Source: PALSA-911 sp963743035
GTDB lineage: Bacteria > Pseudomonadota > Alphaproteobacteria > Acetobacterales > Acetobacteraceae
DNA length: 64,000 nucleotides
Direction of reading: 5' to 3'
Assembly: GCA_963743035.1 (NCBI GenBank)
Contig: CAVUOB010000009.1
Coordinates: 124,001-188,000 of the forward strand
The notes under the pieces are model-generated. The model worked only from the letters and a program-made list of their open reading frames with translations, searched no databases and was not told where the DNA came from. Below are positions 33,179-42,400 of the stretch, piece by piece (within the stretch, counting starts at the first letter, position 1; each line of letters starts with the position of its first letter). A program made the position numbers and the translations under genes.

Positions 33179-34504
33179 TTACAGGATGAACCGGCTCAGA
33201 TCGCCCTTCTTCGCCAGCGGCGCGACCCGTTCGGCGACATAGGCGGCATCGACGGTCACCGTCTCGCCGGCCCGGTCGGTGGCGGTGAAGCTGATATCCT
33301 CGAGCAGCTTCTCCAGCACCGTATGCAGCCGGCGGGCGCCGATGTTCTCGATCCGGTCATTGATGTCCGATGCCAGCTCCGCCAGCGCGTCGATCGCGTC
33401 CTCGGAGAACTCCAGCTTCACGCCTTCGGTGCTCAGCAGGGAAAAATACTGCTTCAGCAGCGAGTGCTCGGGCTCGGTCAGGATGCGGCGCAGATCGGCG
33501 CGCGACAGCGGGGCCAGTTCCACCCGGATCGGCAGCCGGCCCTGCAATTCCGGCAGCAGGTCGGACGGCTTGGCGAGATGGAACGCGCCGGAGGCGATGA
33601 ACAGCACGTGATCGGTCTTCACCGGGCCATATTTCGTGCTGACGGTGGTGCCCTCGATCAACGGCAGCAGGTCGCGCTGCACGCCCTCGCGCGACACGTC
33701 GCCGCCGCGAAACCCGCCTTCGGTGGTACGGGCGCAGATCTTGTCGATCTCGTCGATGAACACGATGCCGTTGTTCTCGGCGTGGGCGACGGCGTCCTTG
33801 GCGAGCTGATCGGCATCCAGCAGCCGGTCCGCCTCCTCCCGCTCCAGCGCGCGGCGGGCGGCTTCCACGGTCATCTTGCGGTTCTGGGCCGGACGGTTGC
33901 CCATCATGCCCTTCATCATCTCGCCGAGATTGATCATCTGTCCCGGCGGCATCCCGGGGATGTCGAACTGCCCGATCGGCATGCCGCCGGGCGTATCGGC
34001 CACCGCGATGTCGATCTCCTTGTCCTCGAACTCGCCGGCGCGCAGCATGCGGCGGAACTTGGAGCGGGTATCGGCCGCCGCGCCCTCGCCGACCAGCGCG
34101 GTGATCAGCCGCTCCTCGGCGGCCAGTTCCGCCTTGGCCTGGACTTCCTTGCGCTGGGTGTCGCGCAGCATGGTCAGGCTGGCCTCCACCAGGTCGCGCA
34201 CGATGCTTTCGACGTCACGGCCGACATAGCCGACCTCGGTGAATTTCGTCGCCTCCACCTTCAGGAACGGCGCCTGGGCCAGCTTGGCCAGGCGGCGCGC
34301 GATCTCGGTCTTGCCGCAGCCGGTCGGGCCGATCATCAGGATGTTCTTCGGCACCACCTCCTCGCGCAGCCCCTCGGGGAGCTGCTGGCGGCGCCAGCGA
34401 TTGCGCAGGGCGATGGCCACGGCGCGCTTGGCGTCGCCCTGGCCGACGATGAAGCGGTCGAGCTCGGAGACGATCTCCCGCGGGGAATAGGTCGGGACCT
34501 CCAT
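33179..34504 (-). CDS. hslU: ATP-dependent protease ATPase subunit HslU
   Basis: HslU unfolds substrates and feeds them to the HslV peptidase. The 441-residue length and motifs are standard: the start YSPREIVSELDRFIVGQGDAKRAVAIAL, Walker A GPTGCGKTEIARRLAKL, the pore loop FTEVGYVGRDVESIVRDL, Walker B NGIVFIDEIDKI, sensor region FIASGAFHLAKPSDLLPELQGRLPIRVEL, and the C-terminal LSRFIL that inserts into HslV. The start overlaps the hslV stop by one base (TGATG), so translation is coupled. Confidence 0.97.
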   Translation of the reverse strand: MEVPTYSPREIVSELDRFIVGQGDAKRAVAIALRNRWRRQQLPEGLREEVVPKNILMIGPTGCGKTEIARRLAKLAQAPFLKVEATKFTEVGYVGRDVESIVRDLVEASLTMLRDTQRKEVQAKAELAAEERLITALVGEGAAADTRSKFRRMLRAGEFEDKEIDIAVADTPGGMPIGQFDIPGMPPGQMINLGEMMKGMMGNRPAQNRKMTVEAARRALEREEADRLLDADQLAKDAVAHAENNGIVFIDEIDKICARTTEGGFRGGDVSREGVQRDLLPLIEGTTVSTKYGPVKTDHVLFIASGAFHLAKPSDLLPELQGRLPIRVELAPLSRADLRRILTEPEHSLLKQYFSLLSTEGVKLEFSEDAIDALAELASDINDRIENIGARRLHTVLEKLLEDISFTATDRAGETVTVDAAYVAERVAPLAKKGDLSRFIL

Positions 34505-35064
34505 CAGATGGTCTCCACAATCACGCTGTTATTCGTATAGACGCAGATGTCAGCGGCAATCTTCATGGCGCGCCGGGCAATCTCCTCCGCTTCCAGGGCC
34601 GGCACGGTCATCAGCGCGCGGGCCGCGGAAAGCGCGAAATTGCCGCCGGAGCCGATGGCGATCACGCCGTCCTCCGGTTCCAGCACATCGCCGTTGCCGG
34701 TCAGGGTGAAGCTGCGCTCGGCATCGGCCACGGCCATCATGGCCTCCAGCCGGCGCAGGTAGCGGTCGGTGCGCCAGTCTTTCGCCAGTTCGACGCAGGC
34801 GCGCTCCAGCTGATTGGGGAAACGCTCGAGCTTGGCTTCCAGCCGCTCCAGCAGGGTGAAGGCATCCGCGGTCGCGCCGGCGAAGCCCGCCAGCACGGTG
34901 CCACCGGCACCGATGCGACGGACTTTTCTGGCATTGCCCTTGACCACGGTGTTGCCAAGGCTGACCTGGCCGTCGCCGGCCATGGCCACTTTCCCGTCAC
35001 GGCGAACGCAAAGGATGGTTGTCCCATGCCAGCCGATGGGGTCGTTCGATGATATGTTGTGCAT
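34504..35064 (-). CDS. hslV: ATP-dependent protease peptidase subunit HslV
   Basis: HslV is the proteasome-like peptidase of the HslVU complex. The 186-residue precursor has a short propeptide ending in WHG, then the catalytic N-terminal Thr (TTILCVRRDGKVAMAGDGQVSLGNTVVKGNARKV, from about residue 15), the VLAGFAGATADAFTLLERLEAKLE block and a C-terminal IAADICVYTNNSVIVE. I chose the ATG at 35064 since the propeptide then matches alphaproteobacterial relatives; an upstream start gives an improbable 12-residue extension. First gene of hslVU. Confidence 0.96.
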   Translation of the reverse strand: MHNISSNDPIGWHGTTILCVRRDGKVAMAGDGQVSLGNTVVKGNARKVRRIGAGGTVLAGFAGATADAFTLLERLEAKLERFPNQLERACVELAKDWRTDRYLRRLEAMMAVADAERSFTLTGNGDVLEPEDGVIAIGSGGNFALSAARALMTVPALEAEEIARRAMKIAADICVYTNNSVIVETI

Positions 35065-35153
35065 GGTGGCGGAGATGGCCCTAACTGTGCCCCTGAGCAA
35101 GGGCGATTACCGGCGCGGCCAGGATGGCAGGAATGTCGGCAGGTCAGTCCCGG

Positions 35154-36263
35154 CTAATAGGTCAGGACCGTGCGGATGCTCTCGCCGCGGCGCATGAGGT
35201 CGAACCCCTCATTGATCTGCTCGAAAGGCAGAACATGGGTGATCAGGTCGTCGATGTTGATCTTGCCGTCCATGTACCAATCGACGATGCGCGGCACGTC
35301 GGTGCGCCCGCGCGCGCCGCCGAACGCCGTGCCCTTCCAGACCCGGCCGGTCACCAGCTGGAACGGCCGGGTGGAGATCTCCTGCCCGGCGCCGGCGACG
35401 CCGATGACGATGCTCTGCCCCCAGCCGCGATGGGCGCATTCCAGCGCCTGGCGCATGACCTTGGTGTTGCCGATGCACTCGAAGCTGTAATCGGCGCCGC
35501 CCTTGGTCAGATCGACCAGATAGGGCACCAGATCGCCCTCGACCTCGCTCGGATTGACGAAATGGGTCATGCCGAATTTTTCCGCCATGGCGCGGCGGCC
35601 CGGATTGAGGTCGACGCCGACGATCATGTCGGCACCGGCCATGCGGGCGCCCTGCACCACGTTCAGCCCGATGCCGCCAAGGCCGAACACGACCACCCGT
35701 GCCCCCGGCTCGACCTTGGCGGTGTTGATCACCGCGCCGATCCCGGTGGTGACGCCGCAGCCGATGTAGCAGACCTTCTCCAGCGGGGCGTCCTTCCGGA
35801 TCTTCGCCAAGGCGATTTCCGGCACGACCGAGAAATTCGCGAAAGTGGACGTGCCCATGTAGTGGTACACCGGCTGGCCGTCGCAGGAGAACCGGCTGGT
35901 GCCGTCCGGCATCACGCCGCGGCCTTGCGTCGCGCGGATGGCGACGCAGAGATTGGTCTTGCGGCTGAGGCAGTATTCGCATTGCCGGCATTCCGGCGTG
36001 TAGAGCGGGATGACGTGATCGCCCTTCTTCAGGCTGGTCACGTTCTTGCCGACATCCACCACAACGCCGGCGCCCTCATGGCCCAGAATGGCCGGGAAGA
36101 TCCCCTCGGGGTCGGCGCCCGAGAGGGTGAATTCGTCGGTATGGCAGATGCCGGTGGCCTTCATTTCCACCAGCACCTCGCCCTCGCGCGGGCCGTCGAG
36201 GTCGACCGTCTCGATGCTGAGTTTCTCCCCGGCCTTACGGGCGACGGCGGCGCGGACTTTCAT
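35154..36263 (-). CDS. frmA: S-(hydroxymethyl)glutathione dehydrogenase / class III alcohol dehydrogenase
   Basis: This zinc enzyme oxidises the glutathione adduct of formaldehyde and can reduce S-nitrosoglutathione. The 369-residue length matches class III ADH. Catalytic zinc ligands are in ATGICHTDEFTLSG, ILGHEGAG and CYIGCGVTTGIGAV; structural zinc ligands are the four cysteines in PECRQCEYCLSRKTNLC. The nucleotide site is VFGLGGIGLNVVQGARMAGA and the class III-type VWKGTAFGGARGRTDVPRIVDWY is present. No adjacent frmR or frmB is seen. Confidence 0.93.
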   Translation of the reverse strand: MKVRAAVARKAGEKLSIETVDLDGPREGEVLVEMKATGICHTDEFTLSGADPEGIFPAILGHEGAGVVVDVGKNVTSLKKGDHVIPLYTPECRQCEYCLSRKTNLCVAIRATQGRGVMPDGTSRFSCDGQPVYHYMGTSTFANFSVVPEIALAKIRKDAPLEKVCYIGCGVTTGIGAVINTAKVEPGARVVVFGLGGIGLNVVQGARMAGADMIVGVDLNPGRRAMAEKFGMTHFVNPSEVEGDLVPYLVDLTKGGADYSFECIGNTKVMRQALECAHRGWGQSIVIGVAGAGQEISTRPFQLVTGRVWKGTAFGGARGRTDVPRIVDWYMDGKINIDDLITHVLPFEQINEGFDLMRRGESIRTVLTY

Positions 36264-36405
36264 GGTGCTGTTCCGTGATGGTGTCAGGGGCTGGTGTCGG
36301 GGGGATGGTGCGGACTTGGTGGATGATTAACAAGCTGCCAGCGTCCGGTCAGCCCCTCCGGGTCAGTCTTGCACCAGAGTCGTCCCGCCGGTGTTTCCTG
36401 CGGTA

Positions 36406-36449
36406 CAAAAAAATCGCGAACCGGCGGCACCGCGCCGCCGATCCGCGAT
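36406..36449 (-). terminator. Rho-independent terminator after the secreted repeat protein gene
   Basis: On the minus strand the stem ATCGCG-GAT-CGGCGGC pairs with GCCGCCG-GTT-CGCGAT, separated by a short GCGGT loop, and is followed by a run of seven T residues. It lies 19 bases after the stop codon of the gene ending at 36468. Confidence 0.85.
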
Positions 36450-36467
36450 GCGTTCCTTCTGCTCGAA

Positions 36468-37091
36468 TCAGTTGTTGAGCTGCGCGACCTGTACCGGCGC
36501 GGCCCCCGAACGGTTGTCCACCATCAGAGTGCGCGGAGCGCTGCGCTGCGGGTGCGGCACGACCAACGGCAGCGTCGCCGGCACGCCCGCACCCGCACAG
36601 GCATTGCGGGTCGAGCTCACGTCGACCTTCGGCGCCGCGCCGTTGCCCGCATAGACGATCCGCTGCGTGCAGGTGCCGTTGCTATCGGTGAAAGACGTCA
36701 CCACGACGGTTCGCACCTGCCCGCCATCCTGGGGAATCGCGACCTCCATGGCCCGGTTCTGCTCGGCCCAGTTGGAGTTGGCCCAGTTGGAGTTGGCCCA
36801 GTCGGAGTTGGCGAACGCACGCTGCACGTTGGCCATCATCTGCTCCATCTCCCGCATCATTGCGACCGGAGACGGCATTGCCGGGAATCCGCCTCCCGCG
36901 TCGAATATGGGCTGCGGCATGGATCCGAAAGGCTCGCCGGCGGGAAGCACCAGCACCACGGCGCCAAGGGGCACCTGGATCAGCCGGTCCTGTCGTGGCG
37001 GAGAACCTTGCGCGAGGGCGCTCCCTGCGCCGGCCAGGCCGCCGGCGACCAGGCCAAGCGCGGCAAGAACGACAGAGGTGGATTTCCGCAT
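36468..37091 (-). CDS. Secreted hypothetical protein with short NWAxS repeats
   Basis: The 207-residue protein has a signal peptide (MRKSTSVVLAALGLVAGGLA, cleavage probably after ALAQ). A middle Met-rich helix (MMREMEQMMANVQRAF) precedes three five-residue repeats of the type NSxWA, encoded by tandem 15-bp units. Then a beta-rich part with TVVVTSFTDSNGTCTQRIVY and RNACAGAGVP contains two Cys that could form a disulfide. I know no function. An intrinsic terminator follows at 36406-36449, so it is a single transcript. Confidence 0.7.
   Translation of the reverse strand: MRKSTSVVLAALGLVAGGLAGAGSALAQGSPPRQDRLIQVPLGAVVLVLPAGEPFGSMPQPIFDAGGGFPAMPSPVAMMREMEQMMANVQRAFANSDWANSNWANSNWAEQNRAMEVAIPQDGGQVRTVVVTSFTDSNGTCTQRIVYAGNGAAPKVDVSSTRNACAGAGVPATLPLVVPHPQRSAPRTLMVDNRSGAAPVQVAQLNN
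36765..36809 (-). repeat. Three tandem 15-bp repeats inside a coding region
   Basis: GGCCCAGTTGGAGTT occurs three times head to tail (third copy has one change, GTCGG for GTTGG). On the coding strand it gives AsnSerAsnTrpAla-type repeats. In-frame unit length means copy number changes would not break the gene. Confidence 0.85.
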
Positions 37092-37249
37092 TGAATGACC
37101 TCCATTTGCAGCGATCCGACGACCCGAATTTAGCGCGCCGGCGCGGCCGATTCCACCGCGCCCAACGGCTGGGGCGATTAAAATTTCGACAGCGGGGACA
37201 ACGTTTTTGTCACATCGGCACCGGGCGAATTTCAATCCCGGCCCCCGGC

Positions 37250-38305
37250 TCAATCCTCGAACCTGTCGGTCATCGCCATGCGCACGCATTTGCGCATGAC
37301 CGAGGGCAGCGCTGCGTTCTGCAGAGCGCCAACGGGGTGCAGGAAGCCATCCGCCTCGATCCGCGCGACCGTGGCGGCGAATACGATCAGCCGCAGCTCG
37401 AAATGGGTGAAAACGTGCCGGACCTCTCCGGTCCGGCGCCATTTCGCCGGCATCGGCGCCTGGCTCAGCGCCTCCACCGCCGGCAAGGGCGAGCCGAGCC
37501 ACTCCGTCCCCGGCAGCTCCGTCATGCCGCCGAGCAGCCCTTCCGGCCGGCGCCGGCGCAACAGCACATTGCCGGCCGCATCCGTCAGCCAGAAATGCGC
37601 CCCGTAGCGCACCGGGCGCAGGGCTTTCGGCGCCTTGCGCGGCAGTTCCGCCGCGATGCCCGCCTGCCGGCCGGCGCAGGACCCGGACCACGGACACAAG
37701 CCGCAGGCCGGCTGCGTCGGCGTGCACAATGTGGCCCCCAGATCGAACAGCGCCTGGGCGAAATCGGACGGTCGGGCCAGGGCAGCCGGATCGGCCCCGA
37801 GTTGCCGGGCCGCCGCGCGCAGGGCGGGCTTGGCCGCCGGCATCGGCTCGGCGATGGCAAAGATCCGTGCCGTCACTCTTTCGACATTGCCGTCCACCGG
37901 CACGCCGGGCTGGCCGAAGGCGATCGCCGCGATCGCGGTGGCGGTGTATGGCCCGATGCCGGGCAACGCCAGCAGCGCGTCGATATCCCGGGGAAAGCCG
38001 CCCTGTTCCGCCACGACCCTGGCGCAGGCGTGCAGGTTTCGCGCCCGCGCGTAGTAGCCAAGCCCGGCCCAGGCGACCAGCACGGCCTCCAGCGGCGAGG
38101 CGGCCAAAGCGTTCACGTCGGGGAAGCGGCGGACAAACCTCTCGTAGTACGGTATGGCCGTCGTCACGTTCGTCTGCTGCAGCATGATCTCGCTCAGCCA
38201 GACGCGGTACGGGTCCGGCGTCTCCCCTGGCAAGGCCCGCCAGGGCAGCGTCCGCCGGTGCCGGTCGTACCAGGCGAGCAGCGCGGTCGCAGGAGGGGTT
38301 GGCAT
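37250..38305 (-). CDS. mutY: A/G-specific adenine glycosylase MutY
   Basis: MutY removes adenine opposite 8-oxoguanine. The 351-residue protein has the catalytic Glu in RVWLSEIMLQQTNVTTAIPYYERF, a helix-hairpin-helix with LPGIGPYTATAIAAIAFG, the Asp in PVDGNVERVTAR, four Fe-S cysteines in LCTPTQPACGLCPWSGSC, and a C-terminal NUDIX-like domain (GAHFWLTDAAGNVLLRRRRPEGLLGGMTELPGTEW). The ATG (38305-38303) overlaps by two bases the opposite-strand ATG of the dciA-like gene (38304-38306), so the mutY promoter must lie inside that gene. A GTG 15 bases upstream is in frame. Confidence 0.94.
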   Translation of the reverse strand: MPTPPATALLAWYDRHRRTLPWRALPGETPDPYRVWLSEIMLQQTNVTTAIPYYERFVRRFPDVNALAASPLEAVLVAWAGLGYYARARNLHACARVVAEQGGFPRDIDALLALPGIGPYTATAIAAIAFGQPGVPVDGNVERVTARIFAIAEPMPAAKPALRAAARQLGADPAALARPSDFAQALFDLGATLCTPTQPACGLCPWSGSCAGRQAGIAAELPRKAPKALRPVRYGAHFWLTDAAGNVLLRRRRPEGLLGGMTELPGTEWLGSPLPAVEALSQAPMPAKWRRTGEVRHVFTHFELRLIVFAATVARIEADGFLHPVGALQNAALPSVMRKCVRMAMTDRFED

Positions 38306-38852
38306 GATCAAGCGGGACACGCAGCCGGGTATGGCGAGCCAGGCACGTCACGTCTATGGCCCTCGCCCGGTGGGGGCGCTGGTACCGGCCATCGCCCGTC
38401 CGGCGTTTCGCCGGCGCGCGCCCGCCGCGGCGCAGGTGATGGCGGACTGGGCCGATATCGTCGGGCCCAAGCTGGCGGCGCAGACCGCGCCGCGCCGGCT
38501 GTCGGCGGGCAAGCTGACCATCGCCTGCACCGGGCCGGTGGCGATGGAGCTGCAGCATTTGGCCCCGCAGCTGATCGCACGGATCAACACCCATCTGGGC
38601 TCGGCCGTCGTCACCGCTCTCGGCTTCGTCCAGGCGAGCACTGTCGTCGCCGAACCTTCCCGAGTCGCGGCCAGGGTTGCGCGTCCCCTGTCCGCGGCCG
38701 ATGAACGCCGCGCGGAGGAAGCCGTCGCCGCCCTTCCCCCAGGCGATCTGCGGGATGCACTGGCGGCACTCAGCCGCGCGGTGCTGACCGCAGAGCCGGC
38801 ACGGGGCCGCAGCCGCGCTAAAGCCTCGACTCCTCCACTCCCCAAGCAGTAG
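38304..38852 (+). CDS. DciA-like / DUF721 domain protein
   Basis: The 182-residue product has the DUF721 core: HVYGPRPVGALVPAIARPAFRRRAPA, VMADWADIVGPKLAAQTAPRRLSAGKLTIACTGPVAMELQHLAPQLIARINTHLG. DciA-type proteins load the replicative helicase in many bacteria; the alphaproteobacterial variants differ in length and are only assumed to act similarly. The start at ATG 38304 follows AGGAGG by seven bases, a strong site; a later in-frame ATG at 38331 has none. It sits between divergent mutY and a dsbA-like gene, an order seen in related bacteria. Confidence 0.85.
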   Translation: MIKRDTQPGMASQARHVYGPRPVGALVPAIARPAFRRRAPAAAQVMADWADIVGPKLAAQTAPRRLSAGKLTIACTGPVAMELQHLAPQLIARINTHLGSAVVTALGFVQASTVVAEPSRVAARVARPLSAADERRAEEAVAALPPGDLRDALAALSRAVLTAEPARGRSRAKASTPPLPKQ

Positions 38853-38875
38853 AAATACAAGATATAGAGGTTCCG

Positions 38876-39478
38876 ATGCCGTTCACCCGTCGTTCACTAC
38901 TATCCGTTGTTGCGGTCAGCTCGCTGGCCCCGGCTTTCGCGCGCGCTGCGGAGCCCGCCTCCCAGGGCGAGCGCGCCCTCGGCAGCCCCACCGCCAAGGT
39001 CCAGGTGCAGGAGTTCTTCTCCCTCACCTGCACCCATTGTGCCGCCTTCGCCAACACGACCTTCCCCAAGGTGAAGACCGACCTCATCGACACCGGCAAG
39101 GTGCGGTTCATCTATCACGACTTCCCGCTGGATCAGGTCGCGCTGACCGCCGCGATGGTGGCCCGCTCCTTGCCGGCGGAGCGTTACGAGCCGTTCATCG
39201 CCGCGCTGTTCGCCAACCAGGACCGCTGGGCGTTCAATCGCCAGGCGAATCCGACCGACGAGCTGTGGAAGACCGCGGCCCTCGCCGGCATGAGCCGCGC
39301 CACCTTCGATGCCGCGATCGCCGACACCGCGTTGAAGAACTGGATCGTCGCCCGGCAGACGGCGGATCAGGCGAAGTACAACATCAATGCAACCCCCAGC
39401 TTCGTGATCAACGGCAAGATGACCTCGGGCGCCATGAGCTTTGAGGATTTCGCCAAGCTGGTCTCCGAAGCCTCCTGA
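38876..39478 (+). CDS. DsbA-family periplasmic thiol:disulfide oxidoreductase
   Basis: The 200-residue protein has a twin-arginine-like basic start and hydrophobic core (MPFTRRSLLSVVAVSSLAPA, cleavage near ARA) and a thioredoxin fold with active-site Cys-Thr-His-Cys (FFSLTCTHCAAFANTTFP, about residues 48-65), a DFPLDQVALTAAMVARSL segment, and cis-Pro loop ATPSFVINGKMTSG. It resembles the DsbA/BdbD group that oxidises or interacts with folding exported proteins. It lies 12 bases before smc, and this pairing is common in alphaproteobacteria. Confidence 0.9.
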   Translation: MPFTRRSLLSVVAVSSLAPAFARAAEPASQGERALGSPTAKVQVQEFFSLTCTHCAAFANTTFPKVKTDLIDTGKVRFIYHDFPLDQVALTAAMVARSLPAERYEPFIAALFANQDRWAFNRQANPTDELWKTAALAGMSRATFDAAIADTALKNWIVARQTADQAKYNINATPSFVINGKMTSGAMSFEDFAKLVSEAS

Positions 39479-39490
39479 ACGGAGACCGAT

Positions 39491-42400
39491 TTGCCCGTCC
39501 GCTTTTCGCGACTGCGCATCGCCGGCTTCAAGAGCTTCGCCGAAGCCACGAGCGTCGAGATCCTGCCTGGGCTTACCGGGATCGTCGGACCGAACGGATG
39601 CGGCAAGTCCAACGTGGTGGAGGCGCTGCGCTGGGCGATGGGCGAGAGCAGCGCCAAGAACATGCGCGGCGGAGAGATGGACGACGTCATCTTCGCCGGC
39701 ACCACGGCACGTGCCTCGCGCAACATCGCCGAGGTCACGCTGTCGCTGGAGGAGGCGCAGGGCCTGGCGCCGCATCCGTTCCATGAACAACCGGAACTGG
39801 AGATCAGCCGCCGGATCGAGCGCGGCAATGGCAGCGCGTATCGGGTGAACGGCAAGGAAGTCCGCGCCCGCGACGTGCAGACGCTGTTTGCCGACCTCGC
39901 TTCCGGCGCGCGATCCTCGGCCATGGTCAGCCAGGGCCGGGTCGGCACGATCGTCAATGCCCGACCGGAGGACCGCCGCTCCGTGCTGGAGGAGGCAGCC
40001 GGGATCACCGGTCTGCACGCCAGGCGGCACGAGGCGGAGCTGAAACTGCGCGCGGCCGAGGCCAACATGGCCCGCGCCGAGGATTTGCGCGGGCAGCTGG
40101 AAGGCCAGCTCGGCGCGCTGAAGCGCCAGGCGCGCCAGGCCAGCCGCTACCGCAACATCTCCGGCAATATCCGCCAGGCGGAACAGGAACTGCTGTCCGT
40201 TCAGCGCGCCCAGGTGGAGCGCGCCCGCGCCGCCGCCCAGGCCGCGTTGCAGGAGGCCGGGCAGGCCGTCGCCGCCGCCACCGCCGCGGCCACGGCGGCG
40301 GCCGCGGAAGCCACCGAGGGCGAAACGGCGCTGCCGGAACTGCGCACCCGCGAGGCGGACGCCCGTACGGCGCTCGAACGCCATCGCGTCGCGCAGGAGC
40401 AGATCGCGGCCGAGGAATCCCGCGCCCGCACGGCGCTGACCGAAGCCGTCCGCCGGCTGGAGCAGCTGGACCGCGACCTCGCCCATGCCGGGCAGCTGCG
40501 CCACGACGCGGTGGCCGCCGAGCAGCGGCTGGCCAAGGAAGACGAGACGATCGCCGCCGCCGACAACGGCCATGAGGACCGGGCGCGGGCCGCCGAAGCG
40601 GCGCTGGTCCAGGCGAGCGAGACCGTGCGCGAGGCCGAGGCCGCCGCCAACCGCGCCACCGAGGGGGCTGCGGAGGCCTCCGCCCGCGCCCAGTCGGTGG
40701 CGCAGGAACTGTCCCAGGCCGAGCAGCGCGCCCGCCGCCTGAACGACCAGTTCGCCAAGTTGCTGGAGGAACGCACCCGGACCGCTGCCCAGGCGATCGA
40801 TCCGGCGCGGCTGGAAGCAGCCAAGGCCACGTTCCAGGCAGCCGAAGCGGCCCTCGCGACAGCCCGCTCGGCGCTGGAACAGGCCGAGCAGGCCCGCACC
40901 GCCGCGCAGGCGGCGCAGGGTGCCGCCCGCACCCAGGAATCCGCCGCCGCGGCAGCCCGCGCCAAGCTGGCCGCCGAAGTGCAGGCCCTGCGCGAAGTTC
41001 TGGCGGTGAAGGACGGCGAGCGCTGGCCGCCGATGCTGGACGCGCTGAGCGTGCCGGCCGGCCTGGAAGCCGCGCTCGGCGCGGCCCTGGGCGAGGAATT
41101 GTCGTCGGCCGCCAACCCCGGCGCCGCCCGCCATTGGCGCGACCTGCCGGCATTCGATCCCGCCCCCGCCCTGCCGGACGGCGCCACGCCGTTTGCCAGC
41201 CTGATCCGCTTCCCCCCGGCGCTCGCGCGGGCGGTGAGCCAGGTCGGGCTGATCGAGGACAACGCCGCCGGCGATGCGCTGCAATCCGCGCTCGCCCCCG
41301 GTCAGATGCTGGTCTCCCGCCAGGGCGCGGTATGGCGCTGGGACGGCTACACGATCCTGGCCGGCACACCGACCGCCGCGGCCGTGCGGCTGCAGCAGCG
41401 CAACCGGCTGAACGGCCTGGTCGCGCGGCTGGCGGACGCGGAAGCCGAAGCCAACGCCGCCCGACTTGCCCGCACCCAGGCCGATGAAGCCGCAACCGCC
41501 GCCACGAGCGCCGAGCAGCAGGCCCGGACCGCGCGACGCGACGCCGAACAGGCCCTCGAACGCGCCCGCGCCGCCGCCCATACGTTGAACACCCAGGCCG
41601 CCACGATCGCCGCGCGAATGGAGGCCGTGGAACAGCAGATCACCCGGCTGACACCCGAACGCGACGATGCCGATGCGGCACTGGCGCGTGCCCGGGAAGC
41701 GCAGGCCGCACTGCCCGACATCGCGGCGCTGCGCACCGGCGTGGAGCAGGCCCGTGCGGCCCTGTCCGCCGCCCGAGGCGCGGAGAACGCCGCCCGCAGC
41801 AGCCGTGACGGCCTGGCACGCGAACATGCCGGACGCATGGCGCGGCGCCAATCGATCGAACGCGAGCGCGCCGGCTGGGCCGAGCGTGCCGCCGATGCCA
41901 TCTCCCGCGTGACGGACCTCACCGCGCGCGCCGAGGCCGCCAGGGCCGAGCATGCGGCGCTCGCCGCCGCGCCTGGCACGATCGCCACGCAGAAGGCCGC
42001 GGCGCTGGAGGCGCTGAAGGAAGCCGAAGCCGTTCACCGCCGGGCGGCGGAGGCGCTGAACGCGGCATCCAACGCCGGGTCCGCCGCCACCCGCGCCGCC
42101 CGCGCCGCCGAGGCCGCGCTTGCCACCGCGCGCGAGAACCTGGTGCGCGCCGAAGGCAACGCCACCCAGGCCGACCACGCCTGGGGCACGGTCGCCGAAC
42201 GCATCCTCGAACGCCTCGGCGCCAACGCGGCGCTGCCCGAACCGCCGCCCGTGATCATCGCCGAGACCGAGGAGAAGGCCCGCCGCAAGCTCGATCGCCT
42301 GGTCAAGGAACGCGAGGAGATGGGCCCGGTCAATCTGCGCGCCGAAATGGAAGCGGACGAGGTAGAGAAGCAGATCGCCACCATCATCGCCGAGCGCGAC

